From Glebionis coronaria (taxonomy: Eukaryota; Streptophyta; Magnoliopsida; Asterales; Asteraceae), in assembly GCA_025667525.1 (NCBI GenBank), contig CM046876.1:529892538-529956537 (forward strand): a stretch of DNA of 64,000 nucleotides, given 5' to 3'. Under the pieces are notes generated by a model that was given only the letters and a program-made list of their open reading frames with translations, ran no database searches and was not told the origin of the DNA. Below, piece by piece: positions 48,341 to 60,667 of the stretch (positions within the stretch are counted from its first letter, which is position 1; each line of letters opens with the position of its first letter). Made by a program: the position numbers and the translations under genes.

Positions 48341-49526
48341 TGATGTAGAAAGTTGTTTGAGAAAGATTATAAAAGATGAATTATAGGAGAAAAGTTGTTA
48401 GATAAGAATATGAGAGTACCATGTTTAAAAAGAAGGAGCCAAATTTATAGGAGGGATAGGCACATGTGATTGGTCAAAAATGAGGCAAGTATTTTTAAAA
48501 TATAACGATGAAAATATTGAAAAGAAAATAAGTTATCTTGTGCATTAATTAAAAGTTGTCAACTCCCAAAATTACGGCCCCAATTTTCGTCAAAAATAAC
48601 AACTGGGTAGGACCCAATGAGTTTCAACGGTAAAAAATAACCCATCAACGCCCAACGGCTATATTCTTGTCAACGTTGGTAAAATCCATGTCAATGTCTA
48701 AATTGGTCACAACAACGCTTTGAAATATATCTGTCAACGTCCAAAAATAAAAATAATAAAAATGAAAAAGGACCTTAACAAAGTAATTTATCCTAGTGAA
48801 GATAACCTATAAACTGAAAATTACCATAGGGTGGCAAGCACTGTCCAATCATGCACACTTGCTTATGCAAGATAGACATAACAGTCCTCTAGTGTCCCTT
48901 ACTAACCAAGGTTCTTAACAGGTAAGTTATCTCATAAAATCCTTTGTAACTTCCCAGGTAAGCCCAATATAAATCATACCCAAGTCTCCCAACAGACCAC
49001 ATCCAATTCTAGGCCAAAAAGGTCTTGCCAGCATGCCTAGTATATCAACTTTGCATGCTACAATGCCTCATGAGATAGAAAACTAACTCATACTCACCAG
49101 TGGACACAATCTAGAATTATGATAAGAGTATTATAAGAATACCCAAAAAGTCCTAAAAGGTTCCTAAACCTCCCCTTAAACTATGATACACAAGTTGCCA
49201 AATAATTTGCATGTAAATAAAATTTTATGTCAAAATAGGAATATAAATATTCCAACCATCATCCATAAATTGAAACATGCTCCAATAATGCTCCAAGAAT
49301 CCATAAGCAACTCTGTATCTAATGGTACAATGCTAACACGCCTGCACAATTAGATCAAAAACCACAAAACTAACATGTTGTTGACAACGTCACGATAACA
49401 CTTATCAGCGTTAAGATAACCTTTGTCAGCGTTAGACAAATAAAGTGGAAAATCTAATTTCACATACAGACCAATAAAAATGCATATCATGTACATACTT
49501 TTACAAATAAGTTCCCAAAACACATT
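48341..49526 (-). other. M spacer between pol remnant and post-pol ORF
   Basis: No coding similarity is seen in about 1.2 kb. It contains variants of the M word (TGTCAACGTTGG, ATCAACGCCC, TGTCAACGTCC at about 48645-48740; TATCAGCGTTA and TGTCAGCGTTA at about 49400-49440). It may hold the promoter or splice acceptor for the post-pol ORF, but none was recognised. Confidence 0.6.
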
Positions 49527-49910
49527 TTAAGTAAGATTGATCATTCCAATACTGGTTACCAAGTATTGAAATCTTCCAGTATCAAAAGGTTTAGTCAATA
49601 AATCAGACACATTATCTTCTGTGTCAACCCTATCTGGTTGTATTAAACCTTTTTCAAAACAATCTCTTATAAAATGATGTCTAATTTCTATGTGTTTTGT
49701 TTACACAAACTTAAAAAGAACCTTATTTTTGTTATCACAAACTTGTGATACACTAAACAGATTATAGTCAAGTTCTTTTACTAGAAACACGTTTTCAAAA
49801 CGCAAATTGTTGGTGAGAAGAGTTCCTTTGCCTGTGATAGTTCCATATCCACCTCCAAAGTAAACTTTGTCACCATCCTTAATGGGAGTGAAGTTTGTGA
49901 GATAATCTTC
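49527..49910 (-). pseudogene. M pol remnant: protease end fused to RNase H end
   Basis: On the minus strand: LTNFTPIKDGDKVYFGGGYG, ITGKGTLLTNNLRF and YNLFSVSQVCDNKNKVLF, the C-terminal part of a copia protease region. KFV and a stop follow, then TKHIEIRHHFIRDCFEKGLI and LLTKPFDTGRFQYLV, the end of copia RNase H; the stop is at 49527-49529. GAG-pre-integrase, integrase, RT and most of RNase H (about 3 kb in C1) are missing, yet the frame agrees on both sides. The fragment is interrupted on its protease side by C1. Confidence 0.9.
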
Positions 49911-50416
49911 TGTTGGGAATTATTTGTTAAGTGTCAAGTACAGTTAGTATATTCCAAGTACCGTTAGTGTTATGTAAGTACCGTTAGTGTTAACGCGATA
50001 CATAGTAAGTACTGCTACTTATAAAGTAAGCACTGCTATGATGATTAGGACGAATATATCTTTGTATAAGATATGTCATAGTTATAGTTAGAGTATATCT
50101 TATGTGATATACCTAAATAGTTAGAATATTGATAATATATCGTCTGTGATATAGTTATCTTTATAGAATATTCTAAGGTTTCTAGGGTTCCTTACTCTAT
50201 AAAAGGAACATAGGTACAATGTCTTTCATGTACCTCATTCAATTCGATTAATAAGAGAATCGAATAGTTAAAAGTAATTATGTTCTTCTGTGCTCTATAA
50301 GTTAGATTCCGCATAACTTATTTAGTGTTAGTAAGAGTGCTCAAAGTGTTTTAGTTTGATTACAAACTATTATACTAATTCTTAACAGAATATAGATCCA
50401 ACCAAAGGGATCAACA
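49911..50416 (+). mobile_element. 5' LTR of C1 (506 bp)
   Basis: Ends are TGTTG/CAACA (TGTTGGGAATTATTTG to AAAGGGATCAACA). A TATA-like CTCTATAAAAGGAAC lies near 50203. It contains AAGTACCGTTAGTGTTA-type words near its start. It does not align well with the 3' LTR. Confidence 0.85.
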
Positions 50417-50418
50417 AG

Positions 50419-50430
50419 TGGTATCAAAGC
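50419..50430 (+). promoter_or_regulatory. primer-binding site of C1
   Basis: TGGTATCAAAGC two bases behind the LTR, one base from the iMet-type TGGTATCAGAGC. Confidence 0.85.
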
Positions 50431-50492
50431 TTGTTGAGAAACTCTGAAAAAGAAGAACACGACCCCATACACTCCACACATACCAAATCTCA

Positions 50493-53459
50493 ATGTCTCA
50501 ACCAGATGGTGATAATGCTCACTCGGATGATGCTCAGATCCCTGATCCTATTCCATAGGGACAACCACAAGTTGTGCATCCTACACCAGCACAAGGTGCT
50601 CAAATCGTGAATGTTGTAGCTACCTCTACACCAACACCTTCTCATACTCTGTCTGCTGTTAAACTCCCAGTTCTCAAAGGTGACAATTATGAGACTTGGG
50701 CTATGCAGATGGAACATTACTTGAGTCACACAGATCACACTGTGTGGCAAGTTATCAAAAATGGGAACACACCAAAGAAGCTACACTGGTTGCCAGACGG
50801 TACATGCTATGCTCTACCTGCTGTGACTGCTGAGCAGATACAAGCAAAGATCAAAGAAAGAAAAGCCAGAACTGCTTTGGCTATGGCTCTTTCTGAAGAC
50901 ATTCTACCAAGCTTTCATCATTATAAAGATGCCAAAGCTATGTGGGATGCTATAAAACTTAGATTTGGAGGCAATGACAAATCTAAGAAAATTAAGAAGA
51001 TTGTTCTTAAATAAGAATTTGATAACTTCTCAATTACCAGTATAGAGGGAATGCATGGTGGATATGGAAGGTTCAGCAAGTTGCTTATTCAGCTAGAAGT
51101 TTATGGACAAGTAATTCCTAATGAAGAAGCTAATCTAAAATTCTTAAGAAGTGTTCCACCAGAGTGGAAAGCAATGGCTATGCACTTCATCACAAGAGAT
51201 GATTTGGAAAAAATTCCGTTTGATCATCTCTACAACAATCTTAGAGCATATGAGATGGATGTGAAAGGCACTGAAGTAAAGACAGCAACTGCTTCAAAGT
51301 CTAATTTGGCTTTTGTGTCAGATGGGAACAGCGGTACTTACTTTCAAAATATTGCTAGTGGATCTAGCAGCGGTACATACTTCACAAATACCGATGGAGG
51401 ACTTACAAGCAGTACTTACCCACAAAGTATTGAAAGCAGTCAAATGGTCTCTCAAAATCCACATGGAAGGACTTCACCATTGTTTAGTGAAAATGATGCC
51501 TTCTCATTCTTTGTTGGACAAGACAACAGGCCAAGATTAACTCTCAATGACTTGTTCCAAATGGATGATGCTGATGTTCAAGAGATGGATCTTAAATGGC
51601 AAGCTGCTATGGTGTCAGTAAGATCTAATAGGTTCTTCAAGAATACTGGAAGAAAAATGACTGTTGATCCTAATGATCCATTAGGATATGACAAGTCTAA
51701 AGTTGAATGCTATAACTGTAGAAGGAATGGACACTTTGCAAGAGAATGCAATAGAGATAAAGTTGATACTAGCAATCTGAAGTCCAAGAACAGCTATAGA
51801 ACCAGTCCAAGAATAACTGAAAGCTTTCCAAAAGGAAACAGCAGGAGTCCTAAAGGAACCAAAGCATTGGTTACTGTAGATGGAGTGGTGAATTTGGCAG
51901 AAGAAGAAGATGAAGAAGAGCTTGGATTAATGGCTCTCTCACATGAAGATATTGAGGTACATCCTTGTTATAAAGATTGTATTCTTAAATTTAATAGTCT
52001 AAAAGTAGAACTAGAGGAACAGTATCAAAAGGTTAACACATGCACTAGAGAAATAGAGGCTTTTAAACAGGGTGTTTTTAAATTATAAGAAAATATAGTT
52101 TGTACAAAAAGGCTCAACAAAACTATGAAGAGAAAATAAGGATTTTGACTCTTCAAATGAGGGAAAAAGATGTGGAAATAAAAGCTTTTGAAAGACAACT
52201 ATTAAAAATAAATTTAGAAAATGAAGCTTTAAAAACCAGTCTTTGTAATGAGAGGGAAGTGATTAGTCATTGGCAACAATCCTCTAAGGGAATGGGAAAA
52301 TTGATTAATTCACAAATGGGGTATTATGATAAAACAGGCCTAGGATATATTAAGGATCAACCTCGGATAACCTTAACTAACAAAGACTTATCAAAAGGGA
52401 TTTTTGATAGTTCTAGTGAGGTAGATGATACACCTGAAAATGATAGATATGCTGAAGGAATGAAGGCAGTTCCTCCACCAGTATCAGGAATTTTCATGCC
52501 CTCTTGTAATGATACTAGTATAGAGTCAAAAGAACCTAAGATTAATAATGTCTTTAACTCTAGTACTGTGTCTCAAGAAAATACTGATGTGACCAAGAAT
52601 ATTGTTTATCTACCTCTAATGAACAACTTTGTTTCTGAGGAATCTAAGACTAGTTCTGCTCCCAAGCAGGTAAAAACTCCTAGCAAGATATTGGAAAACA
52701 ATACATACTAAAACCAAAAGGGGTGGGCTAGGTTTTGAAAAAGTAAAGTCAAAACAACCTTTTAGGTCTTCTTTAAGAAGAAAAGGATGTTATGTTTGTG
52801 GTAGTCTAAGTCATTTTATCAAAGACTGTACATTACATGAAGATAAAATTGTGAAACAGATGGCTACACAAAGGGTCATGAAAAACAGTAATGGGAAAAA
52901 TGCACAGGTTTATAGGAAACAGAAACTTAAAGATGACAAACCTAAGTTTGATCACACAAGGGTAGTTAAACAGGTTAAAAATAATCCTACCAAAAGTTTT
53001 GTTCCTAGGGCAGTACTTATGAAACAAGGACTTGTATCCTTAAAGTCTGGTAAACTAAGTATCGGCAAGCCAAAACCTAAAAGTACTGCTAGACCAAACT
53101 CAAGTACTGTTGGTTTCAAGTCTGTAAAACCAATGTTCTCCAAGACTTCTAAGAAAGTTTTTGAAAAAGTTAAAACACCTAGAAGTAAGGACAAGAACAA
53201 ACCAGTACAAATGTGGGTTCCTAAAAGAGATATACCATGTGTTAAAGCAAGTACCGCTAAAGCAGTACTTAAGTCAAAGAAGTCAAAGCACATAGAGTCA
53301 CCCTATGAATTTGACTACATAAATGAAACCATGAAGTATAAGAGTAAAAGTAGCATTACTGGAAATGCTTCAGTACAAACTCTTAAATGTGTAGGTCCCA
53401 CAAGATCCGAGCCAAATGTGGCTTCAGTACAAACTCTTGATGAATTAAAAGATAAAGGA
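50493..53459 (+). pseudogene. C1 gag and gag-pol spacer, broken
   Basis: The start is MSQPDGDNAHSD at 50493, then a TAG near 50557. The Gag core follows (LKGDNYETWAMQMEHYL, about 50665; MWDAIKLRFGG), a stop at 51012-51014 and VPPEWKAMAMHFI. Zinc knuckle CYNCRRNGHFAREC lies at 51708-51749. A frameshift near 52090 leads to a coiled coil (YKKAQQNYEEKIRIL, then LENEALKTSL). A second shift near 52711 precedes a second knuckle, CYVCGSLSHFIKDC, at 52788-52829, and a very Lys-rich stretch follows. Many AAGTACYGCT-type words are embedded in the coding sequence (51330-51430, 53085-53270). Two knuckles plus a coiled-coil spacer suit SIRE-like copia. Confidence 0.85.
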
Positions 53460-56400
53460 ATTGTAGATAGTGGATGCTCAAGACACATGACAGGGAACAA
53501 AGATTTTCTTGCTGAATTTGAAGAATTCAGAGGAGGTCCAGTAGCCTTTGGAGGTAGCAAAGGTAGAATCACTGGCAAAGGGAAAATCAACACAGGAAAG
53601 TTAGAATTTGAAGATGTTTTCTTTGTAAAAGAATTGAATGAGTTCAATCTCTTTTTTGTATCACAATTGTGTGATAAGAAGAACAAGGTGCTATTCACAG
53701 ACAAAGACTGCTTGGTATTGTCCAAAGACTTTGAGATGCCCAAGGAATCTTAAATACTGCTTAAAGTACCCAGGAAAGAAAATATGTACACCTTTAATCT
53801 TCATACTATTACTCCAACAGGTGGTATTATATGTTTGATATCTAAGGCTTCTTTAGATGAGTCAAACTTATGGTATAGAAGGTTAGGTCATGTGAATTTT
53901 AAGAATCTTAATAGATTGGTAAAAATAAATTTAGTTAGAGGTCTACCTAACAAATCTTTTCAAAATGATTTCACATGTGCTGCTTGTCAAAAAGGTAAAC
54001 AACATAGAGCCTCTTGTAAGACCAAGACTGTAAACACTGTGACAAAACCTTTGCATCTCTTCCATATGGATTTATTTGGTCCAGTTTCTATCAGAAGCAT
54101 TAGACATAAGACCTTTTGTCTAGTCATAACTGATGATTATAGTATATTCAATTGGGTTTTCTCTTTAGCCCTTAAAAGTGAGACAAGTGAATTACTAAAG
54201 GATTTTATCACTTTAGTTGAAAAACAGTTCACTAAACAGGTTTTAATCATTAGGACTGATAATGGAAAAGAATTTAAGAATGCTGATTTTGATGAATTCT
54301 GTAGGTCTAAAGGAATTAAGAGACAATTTAGTAATCCTAGAACTCCACAACAGAATGGAGTAGCTGAAAGGAAGAATAGGACATTAATTGAGGCTGCTAG
54401 AACTATGCTGGCTGATTCACTTTTGCCAAATACCTTTTGGGCAGAAGCAATCAATACTGCATGTTATGTGTTAAATAGAGTCCTAGTAACTAAGCCTCAA
54501 AACAAAACACCTTATGAACTCTTGACTAATGTAAAGCCAAACATATGTCATTTAAAACCTTTTGGGTGTCATGTGTCCATACTAAATACTCTTGATTATT
54601 TGGTAAAGTTTGATGGAAAGTCTGATCCAGGATATCTTGTAGGATATTCATTGCAAAGTAAAGCATATAGGGTTTACAATTTGGCAACTAAGAAAGTTGA
54701 AGAAAATGCTCATGTCAATTTCTTAGAAAATAAATCCAATGTTCCAGGAATAGGATATGCTTGGATGTTTAATTTAGATTATCTAACTAACTCCATGGAT
54801 TACTACTCTTTGCAAAAGGATTGTCAAACTAACAATGCAGGTGAGGAGTCAAGTGCAACTAATGTAGGTACTCAAGAAGATGTTTCTTCATCAGACGATG
54901 ATATTCATATCTATGTGCCAAACATGCCTACTGTTACACCCATGTCTACAACTCCCAAGAAGCAAACCATGCCATCAAATGATGATCAAGCCTCCCAAGA
55001 GCTTCAGAGGCTTCAAGATCAAGAAAAGAATGCTACATCTGCTAATAAGCATTCAGGAGAAGAGTCTTTTGAGTCACAACACTCAGCAGTACATACTATA
55101 CCTAGCGGTACTTCATCTGCAAGTACTACTAAGTCAAAATCTGCTAAATCTGCTGACTCACTAGAAGAGATTTTGCAAGTATTGGATGATGAAGACTTAT
55201 ATGCCAGTGTAGCTGAAAGAATCTTCTCCAAATCTTCCTATGATGAGCAGGGTGCAGTAACTGATTTCAACAATTTGGAAACAGAAATTCCAGTCAGTTC
55301 TATTCCCACTCATAAAGTCAACAACAACCATCCTGCAACACAGATTATTGGTGATCCAAAATCTGCTGTACAAACCAGAAGACAACTACAAACCAATATA
55401 GAAACTCATGCACTAATGAGTTATGTCAAACAACAGTAGTGAACAAATCATAAAGATACTCAGCATTGTTTGTTTGCCTGTTTCTTATCTCAAGTAGAGC
55501 CCAAAAACATCTCTCAAGCTCTTGATGAAGAAAGTTGGGTAGATGCCATGCAAGAAGAATTAACACAATTTGAGCTACAAAAGGTTTGGATTCTTGTGGA
55601 TCTTCCCTCAGGTAAAAGAGTAATTGGTACTAGATGGGTCTTTAGAAACAAGAAGGATGAAAGAGGGGTTGTTGTGAGACAGGAAGAAGGGATAGACTAT
55701 GATGAGGTTTTTGCACCAGTGGCAAGGATAGAAGCCATTAGGTTATTTTTGGCCTTTGCATCATATATGGGATTTATATTCTATCAAATGGATGTGAAAA
55801 GTGCCTTTCTATATGGTACTATTTCAGAGGAGGTATATGTCTCACAACCTCCAGGTTTTGTAGATCCTAAATTCCCCAATAGAGTCTACAAAGTTATCAA
55901 AGCACTTTATGGTCTACATCAAGCTCCAAGAGCCTGGTATGCAACTTTATCCAACTTTTTGCTAGAACGTGGATATAGGAGAGGAACCATTTACAAAACT
56001 TTGTTCATCAAGAAAAATGCCAAAGACATCATTCTAGTTCAAGTCTATGTTGATGACATCATTTTTGGTTCTACCAAGAAGACATGGTGTGAAGAGTTTG
56101 AAGCTTTGATGAAAGGAAGATTTCAAATGAGTTCCATGGGAGAACTAACTTTGTTTTTGGGACTTCAAGTCAAACAAAGGAAAGATGGACTATTTATCAG
56201 CCAAGATAAATATGTTGCTGAAATCTTAGAGAAATTTCATGTATGGATACAAGGAGTACAAGAACACCTTTTGAAGCCAAGAAATCTTTATCAAAAGATG
56301 AACATGGAGAAGATGTTGACATTCATCTCTATAGGTCAATGATTGGTTCATTGATGTATCTTACTGCTTCAAGACTAGATATAATGTTTGTTGTGTGTGC

Positions 56401-56986
56401 CTGTTCAAGATTCCAAATTCATCCAAAGGTGTCACATCTATATGCTGTGAAGAAGATTTTTAAATATCTTAAAAGTCAACCTAATTTAGGATTATGGTAT
56501 CCTAGAGATTCCACCTTTAAATTGGAAGCTTACTCAGATAGTGATTATGTTGGAGCAAATCATGATAGGAAATCCAAAACAGGAGGTTGTCAATTCCTAG
56601 GCAGAAGACTCATATCATGGCAGTGTAAGAAGCAAACCGTTGTTGCTACTTCTACAACTGAAGCTGAATATGTAGCTACTGCTCATTGTTGTGGACAAGT
56701 ACTTTGGATTCAAAATCAATTGTTGGACTATGGGTTTAATTTCATGAACACCAAGATTTACATTGATAATGAAAGTACTATATGCATTGTCAAGAATCCA
56801 GTATTTCACTCCAAGACTAAGCATATTGAAATAAGACATCACTTTATAAGAGATGCTTATGACAACAAGCTTATTCAAGTCTTGAAGATTCATACAGACA
56901 ACAATGTAGCTGATTTGTTGACCAAGGCATTTGATGCAAAGAGATTCGAATTCTTGGTGAAACACATTGGTATGCTCAACCAATAA
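53460..56986 (+). pseudogene. C1 pol: protease, integrase, RT, RNase H
   Basis: Protease: IVDSGCSRHMTG at 53460 (active-site DSG). In-frame TAA at 53751-53753. GAG-pre-integrase: LWYRRLGHVNFKNL, then CAACQKGKQHRASC (zinc-binding). Integrase core: HMDLFGP, RTDNGKEF and NGVAERKNRTL carry the D, D, E residues. Stop TAG at 55437-55439. [17 protein letters not shown], then [16 protein letters not shown], where about ten residues normally present (the RLVARG-type block) are missing; the active site YVDDIIFG begins at 56046. A frameshift lies near 56240. RNase H: EAYSDSDYVGANHDRKSKT, VATSTTEAEYVA, KTKHIEIRHHFIRD; stop 56984-56986. All domains can be recognised, but the element cannot make a full polyprotein. 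Confidence 0.9.
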
Positions 56987-57386
56987 CATGCTGCATATGT
57001 TGAGGGGAGGTAATAGCTGTACAAGTTTTATATAATTTTTATTGTATCGTCTATGTTTTGTGTTTTTGATGTTATTGCAGGTTAATAGAAAAAGATAAAA
57101 GAGGTTACATGTCTAGTGGAAAGCATGAACTGGTCAAAATTGTGAGGTACCGTTGTTACTCGAAGTACCGCTAGCACAAAACCAAGTACCGCTTATGTTC
57201 CATGTACCGCTACATGTCCGTTGTACCGTTAAGGGTCTCTTTTGTAAATTTGGCGGTTTCTTCGCGCTTGGGTTTGTTATTTACTTAAATACTTACCCCA
57301 ATTACACAATTGATTCACCTAATCTTTTATTTTTATCTCTTGATTCTATAACATTCTCTCTAATCTTTCGATCATCAAAAATACTA
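56987..57386 (+). promoter_or_regulatory. C1 spacer between pol and post-pol ORF
   Basis: It begins with GTTGAGGGGAGGTAA (57000-57014), a PPT-like box also seen after pol in SIRE elements. TTATTGCAG/GTTAATAG at 57080 looks like a 3' splice site that could feed the following ORF. Five AAGTACCGCTAG-type words lie at 57145-57232. Confidence 0.45.
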
Positions 57387-60300
57387 ATGGCTGCTTTACA
57401 AGTAATCTCTAAGCATAATTTAGTTGCGAATCTTGCTACGAATGATGACTCTCTTGGTTTCCATGAGATGCTTGGTTTCCTATCTCGAATTCATGTTCGC
57501 TTCACACTCATTGTAAGTCCAGTTGTCTCTATACCCATTGTTGAACAATTTTGGGATAATGCTGTCTTAGGTACTCGTTTTGATCAACCTTGCATTAAGG
57601 CTAGGGTGAATCATAGGAATATATATGTCACTGAGGTACTGCTACGAGCAAGTTTGAGACTTAATGACGAAAATGGACTTAGTATGCTTAATAATACAGA
57701 GATTCATGATGGCCTTGCAGCCATGGGCTATGGGGGTGGTAGGGAAAGTCTTACTTTCTTTAAAGCATTATTTTCACCTCAATGGAAATTTCTTTTTCAT
57801 GCTATTATTCACTGTTTAAGTTCAAAAAGTACATCTTTTGATCAAATACCTGCTGCATTGGCATCTACTGGTATTTGTCTAGCAAATAACAGGGTTTTAA
57901 ATTTTTCAAAATTAATTTTTGAAGGCATGACTAGGAATTTGGAAGGGACTAAGAAGTTTTTAATGTATCCTAGATTCATTCAGACTTTAGTTAGTGGCCA
58001 AATACCTAACCTACCAGTATTAACTGATACATGGGATGTTCCTTCATTCACAAAGGGAACTTTCTCTTTCTTGACCAAACAAGGCAATTCCTTTACAGGA
58101 ACAGTAATACCATTGTTTGCTCATATGTTAGCCCAACCTGCCAATTAAGAAGGTGAGGAACCTAGCAATGCTAGTGCTTCTCAGCAAACTCCTTCTCACT
58201 AGATCTCCCACTCTCTAGAAGATTCACAATCTTCTTCTCACAATGTTGGTGTTCCACCAAACACTGATGAGATGATCCACACACCTGCTGCTTCTATTGC
58301 GGCTAGTAGTTCACCACAAGCACAAGCACCAGAGGTGGTGGTTGTTGCAAATTTAACTGCTTTGTGTACAAGTTTGTCCCAATAGGTACAAGTATTGCAG
58401 AAAGAAAAGCTTGTTCAAGACAATAAAATTGCTGAATTGGAAGCTAGCCTACTCAAGTTAAGGAACATAGTGTCATCTTGGATGAGGCAATATAGATCTG
58501 TTTAGAAAACTGCAATCAAGAAGCAAAGATTCAGGAACCATAAGAAAAGGCAACTGAATGCAACCAAACAGGGGAGGAATAATGAAGAACAGGGAAGGAA
58601 TAATGAAGAACAACCACCTTCTTCTGATAATCAAACAAGGATCTCTGAAAATGACATTAATTTTGAATTGGATGAAGATGTAATGGGGATAATAAAGATG
58701 GAACTGGTTTAGAGACTGGTGTGGATGGACCTTCAGATATGGATATTCAATAGCAAGACCCACAACCTACTCCAGATGAACCACAAGTTCAAGAAATGTT
58801 GGTAACTCAGCCAGAGGAACCACAAGTTCAAGATAAGTTGGTAAATCAACCAGAGGAGCCACAAGTTGCAGAAACATTGGCAACTCAGCCAGAATCATCA
58901 GTTCACTCACCACTTCAAGCTAATTGGAGTGCTTTCTATGAGAAGTTGGAGGAAATTTCTATTCAGTTTCCTGCTCCATCACTACAAAGCAATAAATCAG
59001 ATAAGACTAGAGAAGTACAAGTTGATATGATGGCTTCTATGGAAGAAAAAGTATCTAGGGATACACAAGTGATTGAAGAAACAAGTCTGTCAAATACTGG
59101 TGAAGTCAACATTGTTGAAGATCCAAGTACTACTAAGCCAACTAAGCCGATTGCAAGTACTGCTGACATTGTTGAAGACCCAAGTACTGCTAAGCTAACT
59201 AAGCCGATTGCAAGTACCGCTGGTGATCATTCTTCACTAGAACGTCACACTTCTTTTGGATAAAATGAGACTTTAGCCCAATTGCTGCTTGATTTAAAGA
59301 AGAATTTAGTTGAGAAGACTAAGCAAGCAGAAGTGGAGAAAAAGACACAACAAGAAGTTCTTGCCACAAAGGATCAAATTCAAGGTAAGAAAGTTCAAGC
59401 TTCACACCCTACAAAAGGTATATTCATTCAACAGTTAGCTAATGAAGAAGTAGCTGCCAAGCTGAAGAAGAAGCTACCTAAGATAAATCCAAAGGATAAG
59501 AGGAAGAAGCAATTATTGTCAGAATCTGAAGATGAAAGCGATTCAGATGATGATATAAACAAAGTCATGTACAAATTTAATCAAATAGAACATGATGAGG
59601 AATTTGCTTATAGAATGCAAGCACGAATTCGTGAAAATGAATTGCAGGAAGAACTTGCAGCAAAGCAAGATTTGCTAGAAGCCAAAAGGATACAGCAAGA
59701 ATGGAACATACAAGAGTATGACAGGATTCGAGCTGAGATACATGCTAGTGAGCTTCTTGCAGACTCATTAATAGCTGAAGAGAGAGATGCATATGATGAA
59801 GAAGAAAAATCAAAATTGATTGATGATCTGGTAAGGGAGAAACAAAGATTCTTTGTTGAAAAGAGAAGGAAAGAAAAGATTAAGCCTCCAACTACAATGT
59901 AGATTAGAAATTAGATGATGAACTTTCTAAAGAAGGTAAAAGGATTTACTCATATTCAGCTGGTCAAGAAGAATTTTGAAGAAATCAAGACTTTGTATGA
60001 GCAAAGTAAGAGGACTGAATTGAATTTTGTTGATATTGGATCTGAAGCAGACAAGAAAGCTGTTGAAGAATTCAAGAAACATCTGCAAAAACAAAGACAA
60101 TTTGGTAGAACTCCTAGAATTGAGCCAAGTACTGCTGAACCTACAAGTACATCTCCACCTATCAAGACCAATTATGTGAGGAAGAATAGAAAGGAGAAAG
60201 TAAGTTCAAGGGAAGGAAGAGACTGCTCAAAGAATGAATACAGGAGTTGAAACTCAAGGTATTGCTCAGACTGAAAATGTACAAGCAGTACATACACAGT

Positions 60301-60437
60301 CAATAGTACATACAACAGTACATACTGAGGAAACTGTACATACAAGCTTGGAAGAGGGTTCAATAGAACTTGAGGGAATTTCCAAGAGTGTTAAAAAGAA
60401 AAGATCAACAAAGCTAAAGAACAAAGCTAAGAGATGA
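57387..60437 (+). pseudogene. C1 post-pol ORF, about 1,017 codons, broken
   Basis: It starts MAALQVISKHNLVANL at 57387. Blocks match the M protein: VEQFWDNA, LRLNDENGLSML, AAMGYGGGRESLTF, WKFLFHAIIHCLSSKS, LNFSKLIFEGM and FLMYPRFIQTLV. After a TAA at 58146-58148 further frames follow with stops and shifts: 58156-58790 (Ser/Gln-rich with Lys/Gln-rich helix), 58796-59263 (QPEEPQV repeats, then PSTTKPTKPIASTA twice, encoded by AAGTACTGCT words), 59282-59902 (highly charged helix, EDESDSDDDIN, then EFAYRMQARIRENEL), 59915-60250 and 60234-60437 (basic tail). Length and order agree with the split M ORF. The position is that of the SIRE env-like ORF, but no signal peptide or membrane segment was noticed. 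Function unknown. Confidence 0.8.
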
Positions 60438-60667
60438 TGGATCTAAGTTTCAGGGGAAGCTTATTTAATCATCTACATGCACCACTCAAGGGGAAGTAAT
60501 CACCCACTAAAGTGATCCATTTAGTAATCACCCAAGAAAGTGATTATTCGTTGATTTTCTTCAAGAAGACCCCTATTTGACGAGGTTCCAAAAAGGGGAA
60601 GAAGATATCTATGGTGTATGTTTAAAGAATATATATGGATTTTTGTCATCATCAAATAGGGGAAGAT
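60438..60667 (+). promoter_or_regulatory. C1 3' untranslated region and polypurine tract
   Basis: Several purine boxes occur: CAAGGGGAAG (about 60487), AAAAAGGGGAAGAAG (about 60590) and TAGGGGAAGAT (60657-60667), which abuts the LTR. No coding similarity. Confidence 0.7.

Noticed and set aside
52952..53293. Minus-strand frames over C1 (also 53315-53743, 54137-54454, 56615-56989)
   Set aside because: They lie opposite clear copia gag/pol coding sequence and have no recognisable domain.
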